From the NCBI GenBank assembly GCA_021202925.1, contig JAJQCD010000014.1, positions 1 through 64,000 on the forward strand: a DNA stretch of 64,000 nt, read 5' to 3'. A program made the translations under genes and the position numbers. How positions within the stretch are numbered: the stretch's first letter is position 1; each line of letters starts with the position of its first letter. The notes beneath the pieces are model-generated. The model was not told where the DNA came from. It saw only the letters and a list, made by a program, of their open reading frames with translations, and searched no databases. Below are positions 50,483 through 58,852 of the stretch, one piece after another. Source of the DNA: Clostridiales bacterium. Lineage in GTDB: Bacteria; Bacillota; Clostridia; Lachnospirales; Lachnospiraceae.

Positions 50483-51616
50483 TTACTCTGCCACATACAC
50501 CGGCGCAACCCAGTTGATCAGTTCTGCCGGATCCGCGTCGATATTATCCGCGCTGATCAGAGCCTGCGGCGTATGAACCACACTCGGAACCTCCTCGCCG
50601 GCCAGCACACGCAGCGTGCACTCGGTCGCAACCTGAGCCATGTAATACGGGAAGGAATCCACCGTCGCATCCAGCTTGCCGGCACGGATGGAATCATACG
50701 CCTCACCGATTCCGTCAACGCCCACAACCAGAATATCCGCATTCTCTTCCTGGACTGCCTCAACAACACCCAGCGCCATATCATCATTGTTGCAGAAGAT
50801 TGCCTTCAGATCCGGATACTGCTGAATCCATGTCGACGCCAGCTCTTTGGACTTCTGACGATCCCAGTCTGCGTTCTGCTCCGCGACAATCTCCATGCCG
50901 GAATTGTTGTCCGCGATCCAGTCCTTGAAACCGGCCGTACGCTGACGGGCTGCAAATGCCTTCGCCATACCAACGACGATCGCTACCTGTCCTTCATCGC
51001 CCAGCTGCTCGGAAATCCAGGCCGCAGCCAGCTGGCCGTTCTGATAGGCTTCCGGTCCCACATAGTAATCTGCTTCCGCGATCAGACCATCATTGACATT
51101 CACGGTTACGATATCCGCATTGTTTGCATTCTCGACCGCTGCCGTCAGGTTGGAATCGGAGATCGGGCTCATCATCAGTGCGTCCACGCCCTGATTGACC
51201 AGCGTCTCGGTCATGGTCTGCTGACCCGTCTCATCGCCTTCATCCGTGGTGGCTTTGACGATGATTTCCACGCCACAATCCTCTGCCGCCTTCTCATAGC
51301 CTTCTTCCAGTGTTCTCCAGAACTCATTGGAAAGTGACTTCTCGACAACACCCAGCGTCAGACCGGAAGCAACCTTTACCTCTGTGCCATTTGCCGCACG
51401 CAGATCCTCAATCGTCATCGCATCCTCTGCTTCATCCGGATTGAATCCCTCATCCTTTGTTTCTTCCTCAGCCGCCGCTTCTGCGCCGCTGTCTGCGCTT
51501 GCCTCAGCGCCGCCTGCCGCCGTCGTGCTGCTGTCCGACGAAGAAGAACCGCCACAGGCCGCAAGCCCTGCTGTCATGGACGCCACCATAAGAACCGCCA
51601 GAAATCTCTTTTTCAT
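50483..51616 (-). CDS. Ribose-type ABC transporter substrate-binding lipoprotein
   Basis: The 377-residue protein has a lipoprotein signal (lipobox LAAC, C near residue 21), a Ser/Asp/Glu-rich linker and the periplasmic-binding fold of RbsB (GEAYDSIRAGKLDATVDSFPYY near residue 310). It captures a sugar outside the membrane. It follows the sugar isomerase gene by about 36 bases. Confidence 0.92.
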   Translation of the reverse strand: MKKRFLAVLMVASMTAGLAACGGSSSSDSSTTAAGGAEASADSGAEAAAEEETKDEGFNPDEAEDAMTIEDLRAANGTEVKVASGLTLGVVEKSLSNEFWRTLEEGYEKAAEDCGVEIIVKATTDEGDETGQQTMTETLVNQGVDALMMSPISDSNLTAAVENANNADIVTVNVNDGLIAEADYYVGPEAYQNGQLAAAWISEQLGDEGQVAIVVGMAKAFAARQRTAGFKDWIADNNSGMEIVAEQNADWDRQKSKELASTWIQQYPDLKAIFCNNDDMALGVVEAVQEENADILVVGVDGIGEAYDSIRAGKLDATVDSFPYYMAQVATECTLRVLAGEEVPSVVHTPQALISADNIDADPAELINWVAPVYVAE

Positions 51617-51652
51617 TTTTAACTCCTCCTGTTTTTTTATTTATTTGCTTTT

Positions 51653-52573
51653 TTATCTCAACATATCCAGTATCAGCTTCTGCGCGCTGATCCCGCTATG
51701 TTCGGATACAATTTTCTGAATTTTCTCTACGCCAATCTTTTCCACCTTGGACTTGATCAGCTCAAACGCATCGATATTTGCCTGGCACTCTGCCTTTGAC
51801 TCTTCCCGGATCGGGAATGTGTCAAAGAATACCACCCCGTCATACCCACACGCTTCCAGATAGTAGATAAACTCCGCGGACTGCGCAAAGCTGACCGAAC
51901 CAAAGATCAGGCCGCTGTCCTTCCGGCCGTAGCCGTCATTCATATGTAAACCGAAGAGTTTATTCTTCTGAGCCGCAAGCGCCAGGCCATAAGACGGATT
52001 GTCATGCTTCATCAGCATGTGGCAGAAATCAAGGGTACATCCCACGTTCTCACGGTCCACCTCGCTGATCAGATACATGGTCATGCCCGTACTGTCGATC
52101 ATTGCGAAATCCCGCTCCTCAAAGGGCTTGTACTCGATGCTGATGCGGATATCCGGTGCGTAATCCGCAATCTCCCGAACTGCCTCTACTACCTGGTTCC
52201 AGCATTTAGCATAATCCATCTGGAACGGATAATCAAACCCATCATTTTCCAGCCACAGCGTTACAACCGTTCCGCCCAGTTCCCGGCAGACGTCCGTTGC
52301 GTCCTTCGCCATCTGGATTGCCCTGGTGCGAAGCCCTTCATCCGGATTGGTCAGATCGCCATCCAGGAAATCTTTTCTCCAGCGCACCGCCAGGCCATTG
52401 ACCCGAAGCGGCTTCATGGCCTCCTTCAGCTCCTGCAGGTCATAGCCCGCAATGTGCTCCGGATAATTGAATTCCAGATGCGTAATACCCTTCATCTTTT
52501 TGTACGCCTCAATGGCGTCAAAGACATTCTGTCCTTTGAAGATAAAGGAATTGAATCTGCCTGCGTAATTCAT
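51653..52573 (-). CDS. Sugar isomerase/epimerase TIM-barrel protein
   Basis: The 306-residue barrel has metal ligands in SIEYKPFEER, TLDFCHMLM and LHMNDGYG and a late FFDTFPIRE stretch. The last position is Asp rather than the usual Glu, as in some D-tagatose/psicose or rhamnose isomerase-like enzymes. It is the first gene of the ribose-type operon, suggesting that the imported sugar is isomerised before phosphorylation. A weak GAGAGG precedes the ATG. Confidence 0.82.
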   Translation of the reverse strand: MNYAGRFNSFIFKGQNVFDAIEAYKKMKGITHLEFNYPEHIAGYDLQELKEAMKPLRVNGLAVRWRKDFLDGDLTNPDEGLRTRAIQMAKDATDVCRELGGTVVTLWLENDGFDYPFQMDYAKCWNQVVEAVREIADYAPDIRISIEYKPFEERDFAMIDSTGMTMYLISEVDRENVGCTLDFCHMLMKHDNPSYGLALAAQKNKLFGLHMNDGYGRKDSGLIFGSVSFAQSAEFIYYLEACGYDGVVFFDTFPIREESKAECQANIDAFELIKSKVEKIGVEKIQKIVSEHSGISAQKLILDMLR

Positions 52574-52629
52574 TTTCCGTCATTTCCTCTCTTTCATTAT
52601 ATTTCATTTCGTTTCAAGTTTGTGACATT

Positions 52630-52658
52630 ATAATAACTCGAATTTCAAATAATGTCAA
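52630..52658 (-). promoter_or_regulatory. Promoter of the ribose-type operon
   Basis: Minus-strand -35 TTGACA (52653-52658), 17 bases, -10 TATTAT (52630-52635). GACATTAT (52624-52631) and ATAATGTC (52649-52656) form an inverted repeat across the promoter. The remaining stretch to 52930 is AT-rich and holds no gene I recognise. Confidence 0.78.
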
Positions 52659-52930
52659 CCATCTTGGTAAAATTCGTCAATCTTTCCATTTTTCCTTCAT
52701 TTGTTTGTGCGCATTATACAAAATTTTTCATTATTTTTCACTTTTTGTCATTTTCATCCGCTTATTCTTCACCGTATCTTTCATTTGAGAGTTCGCAGGC
52801 AACCCACGGTTCTCCATTCTGTCGGCGCATCCAAATAATTCTTCAGTGACAATCCCCCCGCCGCCCCGGAATACATTCGTCGCACACAATTCAAAAACTC
52901 ACTATAAGGCAAGACTTATGCCGTTATCGA

Positions 52931-52960
52931 TTGCATTTTCCTCCATCCCTGTGGTATGAT
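52931..52960 (+). promoter_or_regulatory. Promoter of the LacI regulator gene
   Basis: A -35 TTGCAT (52931-52936), 18 bases, -10 TATGAT (52955-52960). The -35 overlaps a CGATTGCA half-site like those downstream of the gene. A start codon inside this promoter is therefore unlikely. Confidence 0.7.
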
Positions 52961-53000
52961 AAGAAAAGAATCACAGATGACAGCCCACGGAGGAATGATT

Positions 53001-53993
53001 TTGACTATTTACGATATTGCCGCGGAAGCCGGTGTCTCAGCCAGCACGGTATCCCGCGTGGTAAACAATAAACCCGGTGTAAATCCCGAAATGAGAAAAA
53101 AAATCGAAACCCTGCTTCAAAAGTATCATTATGTTCCCAATGCCGCGGCGCGCGGACTGGTGACCAGCAGCAGTCGGCTCGTCGGCATCCTGATCGCGGA
53201 TATCCGCGCACAGCACCACATCGAGGGAGCCTATTACATCGCCAGTGAACTGGCGCGGCTGAACTATTGCTGCCTGATCCTGAATACAGGTGACAGTGAA
53301 AAAGACCGCACAGCAGGGATCCAGACACTCGAACAGCACAAAGTAGAGGCAGCCGTACTGATGGGTTCTATCTTCCAGACCAAAGAAGTCGCGACAGCCA
53401 TCCGGCAGCATTTGTCCGACATCCCTGTATTCATGCTGAATGGTTTCCTCGATCTTCCAAATGTGTACAGTGTCTTGTCAGACGACCGTTCCGGCGTCCA
53501 GGACTGCGTTCGTCTCCTGGGGCGGAAAGGGAAACGAAACATTGTCTTTATGGTAGACGCCCCCACTCCCAGCAGTCTCCTGAAAACGCAGGGTTTCCTG
53601 GATGGCATGGCTGAACTGGGCGTTCGCGCGGCTGACGCCTGGCTCTATCGAAACGTAGACGGTTCCCTGGACGGCGGCTACCAGACCATGTCTCTCGCCC
53701 TGCAGGAGCATCCGAAGCTGGACGGGGTGATCTGCAGTCTGGACATTCTGGCATGCGGTGCGCTCCACGCGCTGCGCGACCATCAGATTGAAGTCCCGGG
53801 CCAGGTAGGCGTCATTGGTATCGATAATTCTGTATACGCCGAAATCTCTACCCCCCAGCTGACCAGCCTGGATAACATGCTGTTTGACTCCAGTGTCACC
53901 ATCGCTCACAAGCTCGCCGATCGTCTGCGCGGATTTTCCACCAACCAGCGCACCCTGCTGTACAATACCATCGTCGAACGAGCCTCCACCTGA
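53001..53993 (+). CDS. LacI family transcriptional regulator
   Basis: The 330-residue repressor begins (M)TIYDIAAEAGVSASTVSRVVNN, the helix-turn-helix, followed by the hinge and sugar-binding domain. The start is a TTG at 53001, chosen because GGAGG lies seven bases upstream; the ATG at 52995 is one base from it, and the earlier ATG lies in the promoter. Palindromic sites around the next operon (54102-54300) are probable operators. Confidence 0.88.
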   Translation: MTIYDIAAEAGVSASTVSRVVNNKPGVNPEMRKKIETLLQKYHYVPNAAARGLVTSSSRLVGILIADIRAQHHIEGAYYIASELARLNYCCLILNTGDSEKDRTAGIQTLEQHKVEAAVLMGSIFQTKEVATAIRQHLSDIPVFMLNGFLDLPNVYSVLSDDRSGVQDCVRLLGRKGKRNIVFMVDAPTPSSLLKTQGFLDGMAELGVRAADAWLYRNVDGSLDGGYQTMSLALQEHPKLDGVICSLDILACGALHALRDHQIEVPGQVGVIGIDNSVYAEISTPQLTSLDNMLFDSSVTIAHKLADRLRGFSTNQRTLLYNTIVERAST

Positions 53994-54018
53994 TTCTTCG
54001 CGGCAGCTCCGGTTTCCA

Positions 54019-54066
54019 GGCCGGTTTCCTTCCCTTCCATATGTTTATCCGGGAAGGAAACCGGCC
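54019..54066 (+). terminator. Hairpin terminator after the LacI gene
   Basis: A perfect 16-base arm GGCCGGTTTCCTTCCC pairs with GGGAAGGAAACCGGCC. The following T run is delayed (GTTTCTTTCT), so efficiency is uncertain. Confidence 0.7.
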
Positions 54067-54101
54067 GAATCATCCGAACCGTTTCTTTCTCTGTCCTGCG
54101 A

Positions 54102-54117
54102 CTGCAATGGATTGCAG
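54102..54117. promoter_or_regulatory. Operator-like palindrome CTGCAAT-GG-ATTGCAG
   Basis: The two seven-base arms are perfect inverted copies. Related sites occur at 54256-54272 and 54284-54300, and a half-site overlaps the LacI promoter. It is about 120 bases upstream of the promoter, suitable for a looping partner. Confidence 0.6.
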
Positions 54118-54222
54118 CTTTTCGTTTTTCTTTCCGTTTCCTGCTTTTATGCGATTTGCACAATTTTGAAATTGATTTTTCAGTAATATCGCAGATTTTG
54201 TTTCTTTTTCTCAATAAAAAGG

Positions 54223-54251
54223 TTGATTTTTTATTTGTGCTGTGTTATTCT
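54223..54251 (+). promoter_or_regulatory. Promoter of the cyclase gene
   Basis: A -35 TTGATT (54223-54228), 17 bases, -10 TATTCT (54246-54251). The start near 54258 falls inside an operator-like palindrome. Confidence 0.65.
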
Positions 54252-54255
54252 TTGA

Positions 54256-54272
54256 TTGCAGTCGATTGCAGC
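54256..54272. promoter_or_regulatory. Operator-like palindrome at the cyclase promoter start
   Basis: TTGCAGTCGATTGCAGC contains the near-palindrome TGCAGTCGATTGCA and covers the predicted transcription start, a classical repressor position. Confidence 0.65.
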
Positions 54273-54283
54273 TTATGATTCTG

Positions 54284-54300
54284 ATTGCATTGCCTGCAAC
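54284..54300. promoter_or_regulatory. Third operator-like site before the cyclase gene
   Basis: GATTGCATTGCCTGCAA has inverted TTGCA and TGCAA arms. It lies about 30 bases downstream of the start and 100 bases before the coding region. Confidence 0.5.
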
Positions 54301-54399
54301 TGCAGTGATGAAATGCTGTACACGTACCGGGCAGCCCGGCCTTAAGCCACCGTTTCCCGGTTCGGAAATAAAACATTTATTTTTAAGGAGGATTTCATT

Positions 54400-55137
54400 A
54401 TGTCTGACTACAACTGGACTGCCGGATATCCCGGACGTGTTCCCGCAGAATTGCCGCCGAAGAGCTATCAGATGGGCGGACTTCACATCGTGGATCTGAC
54501 TAAGGTTCTGGATCCCAGCACGGAAAGCCGCCGCTGCCATCTGTGGCGTTTCAATACGGGCGGTTCCATCCCGGATTTCCACACCATCATGGATCTGACC
54601 AGCCATCTGGGAACCCACTGCGAATGCCCCTATCATCACAGCGAGGACTGGCCGAGCGTTGCCGAACTGCCGCTGACCAATTTCATGGGCCGTGCGCTGT
54701 ACATCACGCTTGACCTTCCGGAAAATCATCGCATCACCGGCGCAGACCTGGAAGCAGCCATTGGCGATCGCATCCAGGAGGGCGATACCCTGATTCTGGA
54801 CAGCCCGCACAAGATCGCTCCGTTTACCCCGGCGACAAACGGCCCGGATGACCATCGTCTGATCGTAGGCGAGGACTGCGCACTCTGGCTTGCCGCAAAG
54901 AAGGTCAAGAGCGTTGGCTTCGGAGACGGCGTATCCATCGAAGACTGCGAAGAGAGTGTAAAGCCGTTCCATGACATTCTGATGGCTCAGAACGTCACCT
55001 TCCTGGAGGTTCTGCAGAACCTGGATCAGCTGACCACAGACACCTTCTTCATCAGCTTCGCTCCGCTTCCCATCATTGGGCTGGATTCCTGCCCGGTTCG
55101 TGTCTACGCGATCGAGGGACTGGCTGAGTTTAAGTAA
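54400..55137 (+). CDS. Cyclase family protein
   Basis: The 245-residue protein of the kynurenine formamidase/cyclase family has the metal motif SHLGTHCECPYHH (HxGTHxDxPxH type with Glu in place of Asp) and the second conserved block DCALWLAAKKVKSVGFGDGVS. Members are metal-dependent amide or ester hydrolases. AAGGAGG lies eight bases before the ATG. It is under the LacI-type operators and is monocistronic, with a terminator 15 bases after it. Confidence 0.88.
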   Translation: MSDYNWTAGYPGRVPAELPPKSYQMGGLHIVDLTKVLDPSTESRRCHLWRFNTGGSIPDFHTIMDLTSHLGTHCECPYHHSEDWPSVAELPLTNFMGRALYITLDLPENHRITGADLEAAIGDRIQEGDTLILDSPHKIAPFTPATNGPDDHRLIVGEDCALWLAAKKVKSVGFGDGVSIEDCEESVKPFHDILMAQNVTFLEVLQNLDQLTTDTFFISFAPLPIIGLDSCPVRVYAIEGLAEFK

Positions 55138-55153
55138 ATTCGGAACGTAAAAA

Positions 55154-55192
55154 CCCGCCGTCGCAAAGGGAATCTCCCGGAAGCGACGACGG
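55154..55192. terminator. Bidirectional terminator between cyclase and YhcH-like gene
   Basis: CCCGCCGTCGC pairs with GCGACGACGGG around a loop. On the minus strand the stem is followed by a run of T residues. It separates two converging genes. Confidence 0.8.
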
Positions 55193-55211
55193 GAATCGGA
55201 TTTACAGTCGG

Positions 55212-55724
55212 TCATTCGACCGGTTTCAGGCAGGCTGCCATGGGAACCTTGATCACGATCTTGCGGATTGAGGCAGACGTCTCTCCCACCTGGATCGCGG
55301 GGATATGGACATCCCATGGAAAATAGATGGCATAGGTGCCCACGGTCATTTCAATCGTGCCCTCTGCAGCATCCGGATTGTTCCGGTAGAACAGAATGTC
55401 CCGCGGTGTGTCCAGAAGGTCTTCTTCGACGACATTACTGCCATCATCACTGTAATAACCGGCGCGCTCCGGTCCCCCCGCCGCCAGAAACTGCACATCA
55501 ATATTCTTTCGGTGGATTTCCGGCTTCAGCGTCTCTCTGGGAGCGGTAGACAGATCCAGTACCTGAAGGATCACCGGCATACCGTCCAGTTCGATGTCAA
55601 ATTTGCCCGGTTCATGGGCTGCCAGATCGGTTTCCTTCAGGAAACGGATTGCTTTCTGAAGAGCCACCGGCAGCACGGCAATCTGCTGATCAAACATGGC
55701 ATTACTGACATTTCCATAAAACAT
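55212..55724 (-). CDS. YhcH/YjgK/YiaL family protein, copy 1
   Basis: The 170-residue beta-barrel protein has the family segment HRKNIDVQFLAAGGPE and a late VGTYAIYFPWDVHIPAIQ, where histidines near residues 78 and 146 could bind a metal. YhcH and YiaL occur in sialic acid and 2,3-diketogulonate pathways, where they act on a sugar acid or its anomer. It is divergent from a second copy, with a 16-base palindrome between them. Confidence 0.87.
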   Translation of the reverse strand: MFYGNVSNAMFDQQIAVLPVALQKAIRFLKETDLAAHEPGKFDIELDGMPVILQVLDLSTAPRETLKPEIHRKNIDVQFLAAGGPERAGYYSDDGSNVVEEDLLDTPRDILFYRNNPDAAEGTIEMTVGTYAIYFPWDVHIPAIQVGETSASIRKIVIKVPMAACLKPVE

Positions 55725-55757
55725 ATATCATACCTCCTTGCTTATTGATCCGTGGCA

Positions 55758-55773
55758 GCTGTTTTAAAACAGC
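55758..55773. promoter_or_regulatory. 16-base perfect palindrome between two YhcH-family genes
   Basis: GCTGTTTTAAAACAGC is a complete inverted repeat. A minus-strand -10 TATAAT (55783-55788) lies just upstream, so the palindrome covers the start of the copy 1 transcript. It could act on both divergent genes. Confidence 0.6.
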
Positions 55774-55846
55774 CATATCCGGATTATACCATATGGTCAC
55801 ACGGAAAAGGAAGGAGAAATTGCAGACAGATAAGGAGGACTGCCTT

Positions 55847-56299
55847 ATGTTTTTTTCAAACATTTCCATCGCGGAAAAGTATAATTATCTGGAAGAGAAG
55901 TTCTGTGCCGCTTACAAATGGCTGGCAGAGACCGATATCGCGGCGCTGCCTGTCGGTTCCTATCCGATCATGGGCGACACGGTAATCGCGAACGTACAGG
56001 AATACACCACCTTCCCGCCAGAGGAAGGCTCCTTTGAAACGCATGAAAAGTATTTCGATATCCAGTACGTCGTATCCGGCAGAGAGCAGTTTGGCGTCTG
56101 CAAGCGCGACGGCCTGGTGGTAAAAGAACGCCGTCCGGAAAGCGACCTGATCTTCTACGAGGAGCCGGAGTACAGCGGAAGCGTATTCCTGGATGAGGGC
56201 GATCTGATTATCGTAGCCCCGGAAGACGCGCACAAGCCGAGATGTCAGGCAGGCGCACCATGCGCAGTCAAAAAGGTTGTTGTCAAGGTAGCCATCTGA
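55847..56299 (+). CDS. YhcH/YjgK/YiaL family protein, copy 2
   Basis: The 150-residue protein has the family stretch HEKYFDIQYVVSGREQFGV and PEDAHKPRCQ. It is about 20 residues shorter than copy 1 and clearly diverged from it. The ATG at 55847 is chosen because GGAGG lies eight bases upstream; an earlier start would run through the operator region. It lies 20 bases before a PanE-like gene and is probably in the same transcript. Confidence 0.87.
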   Translation: MFFSNISIAEKYNYLEEKFCAAYKWLAETDIAALPVGSYPIMGDTVIANVQEYTTFPPEEGSFETHEKYFDIQYVVSGREQFGVCKRDGLVVKERRPESDLIFYEEPEYSGSVFLDEGDLIIVAPEDAHKPRCQAGAPCAVKKVVVKVAI

Positions 56300-56319
56300 G
56301 TGGAAAGGAAGAGATTGAT

Positions 56320-57234
56320 ATGAGGATAGCAGTAATCGGCGCAGGCGCAATGGGATCCATCTACGGAGGACGCCTGTCTCTGAAGAATGATGTATATCTG
56401 ATTGACACCTCCGTCAAGGTTGTCGAACAGATCGAGAAAGAAGGCCTGGTGCTTCAGGAGAATGGCGAGGACGTCGTCTATCATCCTCACGCGGTTACGA
56501 GCAGTGCGGATATGGAGCCGGTCGATCTGGTGATCCTGTTCGTAAAGGCACTCTTTTCCCGCACGGCTCTGGCAGGCAATCAGGCCATCATTGGCCCGAA
56601 TACCTATGTGATGACGCTGCAGAACGGCTCCGGCCATGAGGACATCATTGGCGAGTTTGTTCCGCTCGACCACATTATCATCGGCACCACCGAAGACAAT
56701 GGCGCCGTTCTCGGTCCTGGACATGTCAGAAGAGGCGGCGTGGGCAATACAAACGTAGGTATGCTGACAGATGATTCCACCGCTTTCCTGCCCCGGCTGA
56801 AGGAGGCATTTGACAGCTGTGGCTTCCGTGTACGGATTCACGAAAATATCCAGCAGCTGATCTGGGACAAGCTGTTCACGAACGTTTCCCTCAGCGCCGT
56901 GACCGGAATCCTCCAGGTCGATATGGGCTATATTGCCGCAAATGAACACGCCTGGTTCCTGACGGACCGGCTGGTTCATGAGGCCGCCGCGGTCGCCAGA
57001 GGGCTTGGACTGCAGGCAAACGATGAGGAAATCCTCGCCAAAGTAAAGAAGACTTCCGAAATGTCACCAAATGGCTGCACCTCAATTCGTGTGGATCTGC
57101 GCGACGGCCGCCGGACAGAAGTCGATACGATCAGCGGTTCCGTTGTCCGTGCTTCAAAAAAATGCGGCGTACCGGCGCCGACCCACGAATTCGTGGTAGA
57201 GATGATCCACGCCATGGAAGGAAGAAATCAGTAG
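56320..57234 (+). CDS. 2-dehydropantoate 2-reductase family protein
   Basis: The 304-residue NADPH-dependent reductase has the Rossmann motif AVIGAGAMGSIYGG at the N terminus, a central lysine and asparagine pair (DKLFTNVSLSAVTGIL), and the C-terminal catalytic Glu/Ser region. PanE makes pantoate, but many relatives act on other keto acids. No pan gene is adjacent, and the pairing with YhcH suggests a sugar-acid function. GGAAGAG lies nine bases before the ATG. Confidence 0.82.
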   Translation: MRIAVIGAGAMGSIYGGRLSLKNDVYLIDTSVKVVEQIEKEGLVLQENGEDVVYHPHAVTSSADMEPVDLVILFVKALFSRTALAGNQAIIGPNTYVMTLQNGSGHEDIIGEFVPLDHIIIGTTEDNGAVLGPGHVRRGGVGNTNVGMLTDDSTAFLPRLKEAFDSCGFRVRIHENIQQLIWDKLFTNVSLSAVTGILQVDMGYIAANEHAWFLTDRLVHEAAAVARGLGLQANDEEILAKVKKTSEMSPNGCTSIRVDLRDGRRTEVDTISGSVVRASKKCGVPAPTHEFVVEMIHAMEGRNQ

Positions 57235-57306
57235 CAGGCTCTGGCATCGACAGTTCCTTTCCGGCTTTCTGACAAAGATTCTGGCAAATACAATCGGTGC
57301 GAACCG

Positions 57307-57347
57307 AAAACAGGCAGGAGACGAACTATCTCCTGCCTGTTTTTTTC
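57307..57347 (+). terminator. Terminator after the PanE-like gene
   Basis: ACAGGCAGGAG pairs with CTCCTGCCTGT around a nine-base loop and is followed by TTTTTT. The reverse orientation also carries AAAAC, so it may serve metY too. Confidence 0.9.
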
Positions 57348-57356
57348 GTTCACCAT

Positions 57357-58634
57357 TTATTCCAGCGCCTGCCGGATATCCTCGATGATGTCCTCCGCAT
57401 CCTCGATTCCTACGCTGAAACGGATCATCGACGGATCCACGCCCGCTTCCACCAGCTGCTCATCCGTCAGCTGTCTGTGGGTATGGCTGGCCGGATGAAG
57501 CACCGCCGTCCGGGAATCGGCCACATGCGTCTCGATGGAGCAAAGCTTCAGCCTGTCCATGAACTCCGCCGCTCCCTTACGGCCGCTCTTTAAGCCAAAG
57601 GAAATCACGCCGCAGGTCCCGTTCGGCATATATTTCTGCGCCAGTTCATAATACCGGTCGCCCGGAAGTCCCGGATAATTTACCCAGGCCACATCATCCC
57701 GGGACTGCAGATACTCCGCCACCTTCTGCGCGTTCTCACAGTGTCTCGGGACACGCAGATGCAGTGTCTCCAGACCCACGTTGATCAGAAATGCATTCTG
57801 CGGAGACTGGATGGATCCCAGATCCCGCATCAGCTGCGAAGTCGCCTTCGTAATATAGGCCAGCTTTCCAAACTTCTGCGTGTAAATGATGCCGTGGTAG
57901 GACTCGTCCGGCTCAGTCAGCCCCGGGAACTTGTCATGATGCGCTTCCCAGTCAAAATTACCGCTGTCAACGATGACGCCGCCCACCGTCATTGCGTGGC
58001 CATCCATATACTTCGTCGTACTGTGAACCACAATGTCCGCGCCCCACTCAATCGGGCGGCAGTTGATCGGGGTGGCAAAGGTATTGTCCACAATCAACGG
58101 CACACCATGGCTGTGCGCCAGCCGCGCAAATTTCTCAAAATCCAGTACCGTCAGCGCCGGGTTCGCGATGGACTCCGCGAAAACCGCCTTCGTATTCGGA
58201 CGGAACGCCTTCGCGAGCTCCTCCTCATCTGCATCCGGATTCACCAGCGTACATTCCACATCCATCTTCGGGAACGTCACCGTGAACAGATTGCTCGTGC
58301 CGCCGTAAATCGTCGAAGAACTGACAATATGATCCCCTGCCTGACAGATATTCAGAATCGAGTAAAATGTCGCCGCCTGGCCGGAAGAGGTAAGCATCGC
58401 TCCCACGCCGCCCTCCAGCTCGCAGATCTTGGCTGCCACCGCATCGTTCGTCGGGTTCGCCAGACGGGTATAGAAATAACCGCTCTCCTCCAGGTCAAAC
58501 AGACGTCCCATCTGTTCGCTCGTCGTGTACCGGAAAGTCGTGCTCTGATAAATCGGAAGCTGGCGCGGCTCGCCGTTCTTCGGCTCCCAGCCTCCCTGAA
58601 TACAAATGGTGTCTAATGAACGTTTCTTTGTCAT
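57357..58634 (-). CDS. metY: O-acetylhomoserine aminocarboxypropyltransferase/sulfhydrylase
   Basis: The 425-residue PLP enzyme of the Cys/Met metabolism family makes homocysteine from O-acetylhomoserine and sulfide. It has the PLP lysine in HSTTKYMDGH, the N-terminal GYFYTRLANPTNDAVAA stretch and the ENPALTVLDF-like SIANPALTVLDF segment. It is monocistronic, with a promoter at 58673-58701. A related cystathionine gamma-synthase is the main alternative, but the length and the LPIYQSTTFRYTT start favour MetY. Confidence 0.92.
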   Translation of the reverse strand: MTKKRSLDTICIQGGWEPKNGEPRQLPIYQSTTFRYTTSEQMGRLFDLEESGYFYTRLANPTNDAVAAKICELEGGVGAMLTSSGQAATFYSILNICQAGDHIVSSSTIYGGTSNLFTVTFPKMDVECTLVNPDADEEELAKAFRPNTKAVFAESIANPALTVLDFEKFARLAHSHGVPLIVDNTFATPINCRPIEWGADIVVHSTTKYMDGHAMTVGGVIVDSGNFDWEAHHDKFPGLTEPDESYHGIIYTQKFGKLAYITKATSQLMRDLGSIQSPQNAFLINVGLETLHLRVPRHCENAQKVAEYLQSRDDVAWVNYPGLPGDRYYELAQKYMPNGTCGVISFGLKSGRKGAAEFMDRLKLCSIETHVADSRTAVLHPASHTHRQLTDEQLVEAGVDPSMIRFSVGIEDAEDIIEDIRQALE

Positions 58635-58672
58635 ACGAATCTCCTCCAGGCAATCATCAATATAATACAGTG

Positions 58673-58701
58673 ATTATACTTCATTTTTCCACAGGATTCA
58701 A
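58673..58701 (-). promoter_or_regulatory. Promoter of metY
   Basis: Minus-strand -35 TTGAAT (58696-58701), 17 bases, -10 TATAAT (58673-58678), about 40 bases before the start. No SAM riboswitch is visible; the leader is too short. Confidence 0.8.
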
Positions 58702-58765
58702 TATCACAAAATAATGTCTTATCCATTCCGGGCCGGAAAGAACCAGCTTACCGGAGCAAAAAATA

Positions 58766-58794
58766 TTGACCTGTCCATCCGATTGCATTATATT
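58766..58794 (+). promoter_or_regulatory. Promoter of azlCD
   Basis: A -35 TTGACC (58766-58771), 17 bases, -10 TATATT (58789-58794). A GCGCCGC hairpin follows in the leader. Confidence 0.8.
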
Positions 58795-58814
58795 AATAGA
58801 TAGTAAATTTACAA

Positions 58815-58841
58815 GCGCCGCTGACGCGGCGCTCCATCACG
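58815..58841 (+). repeat. Recurrent hairpin element, copy in the azlC leader
   Basis: GCGCCGCTGACGCGGCGC is a tight hairpin with a four-base loop, followed by TCCATCACG. The same hairpin arms and flank occur at 15817-15843. Its position in the leader, 12 bases before the azlC start, may hinder translation initiation. Confidence 0.65.
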
Positions 58842-58852
58842 AAGGATATGAT

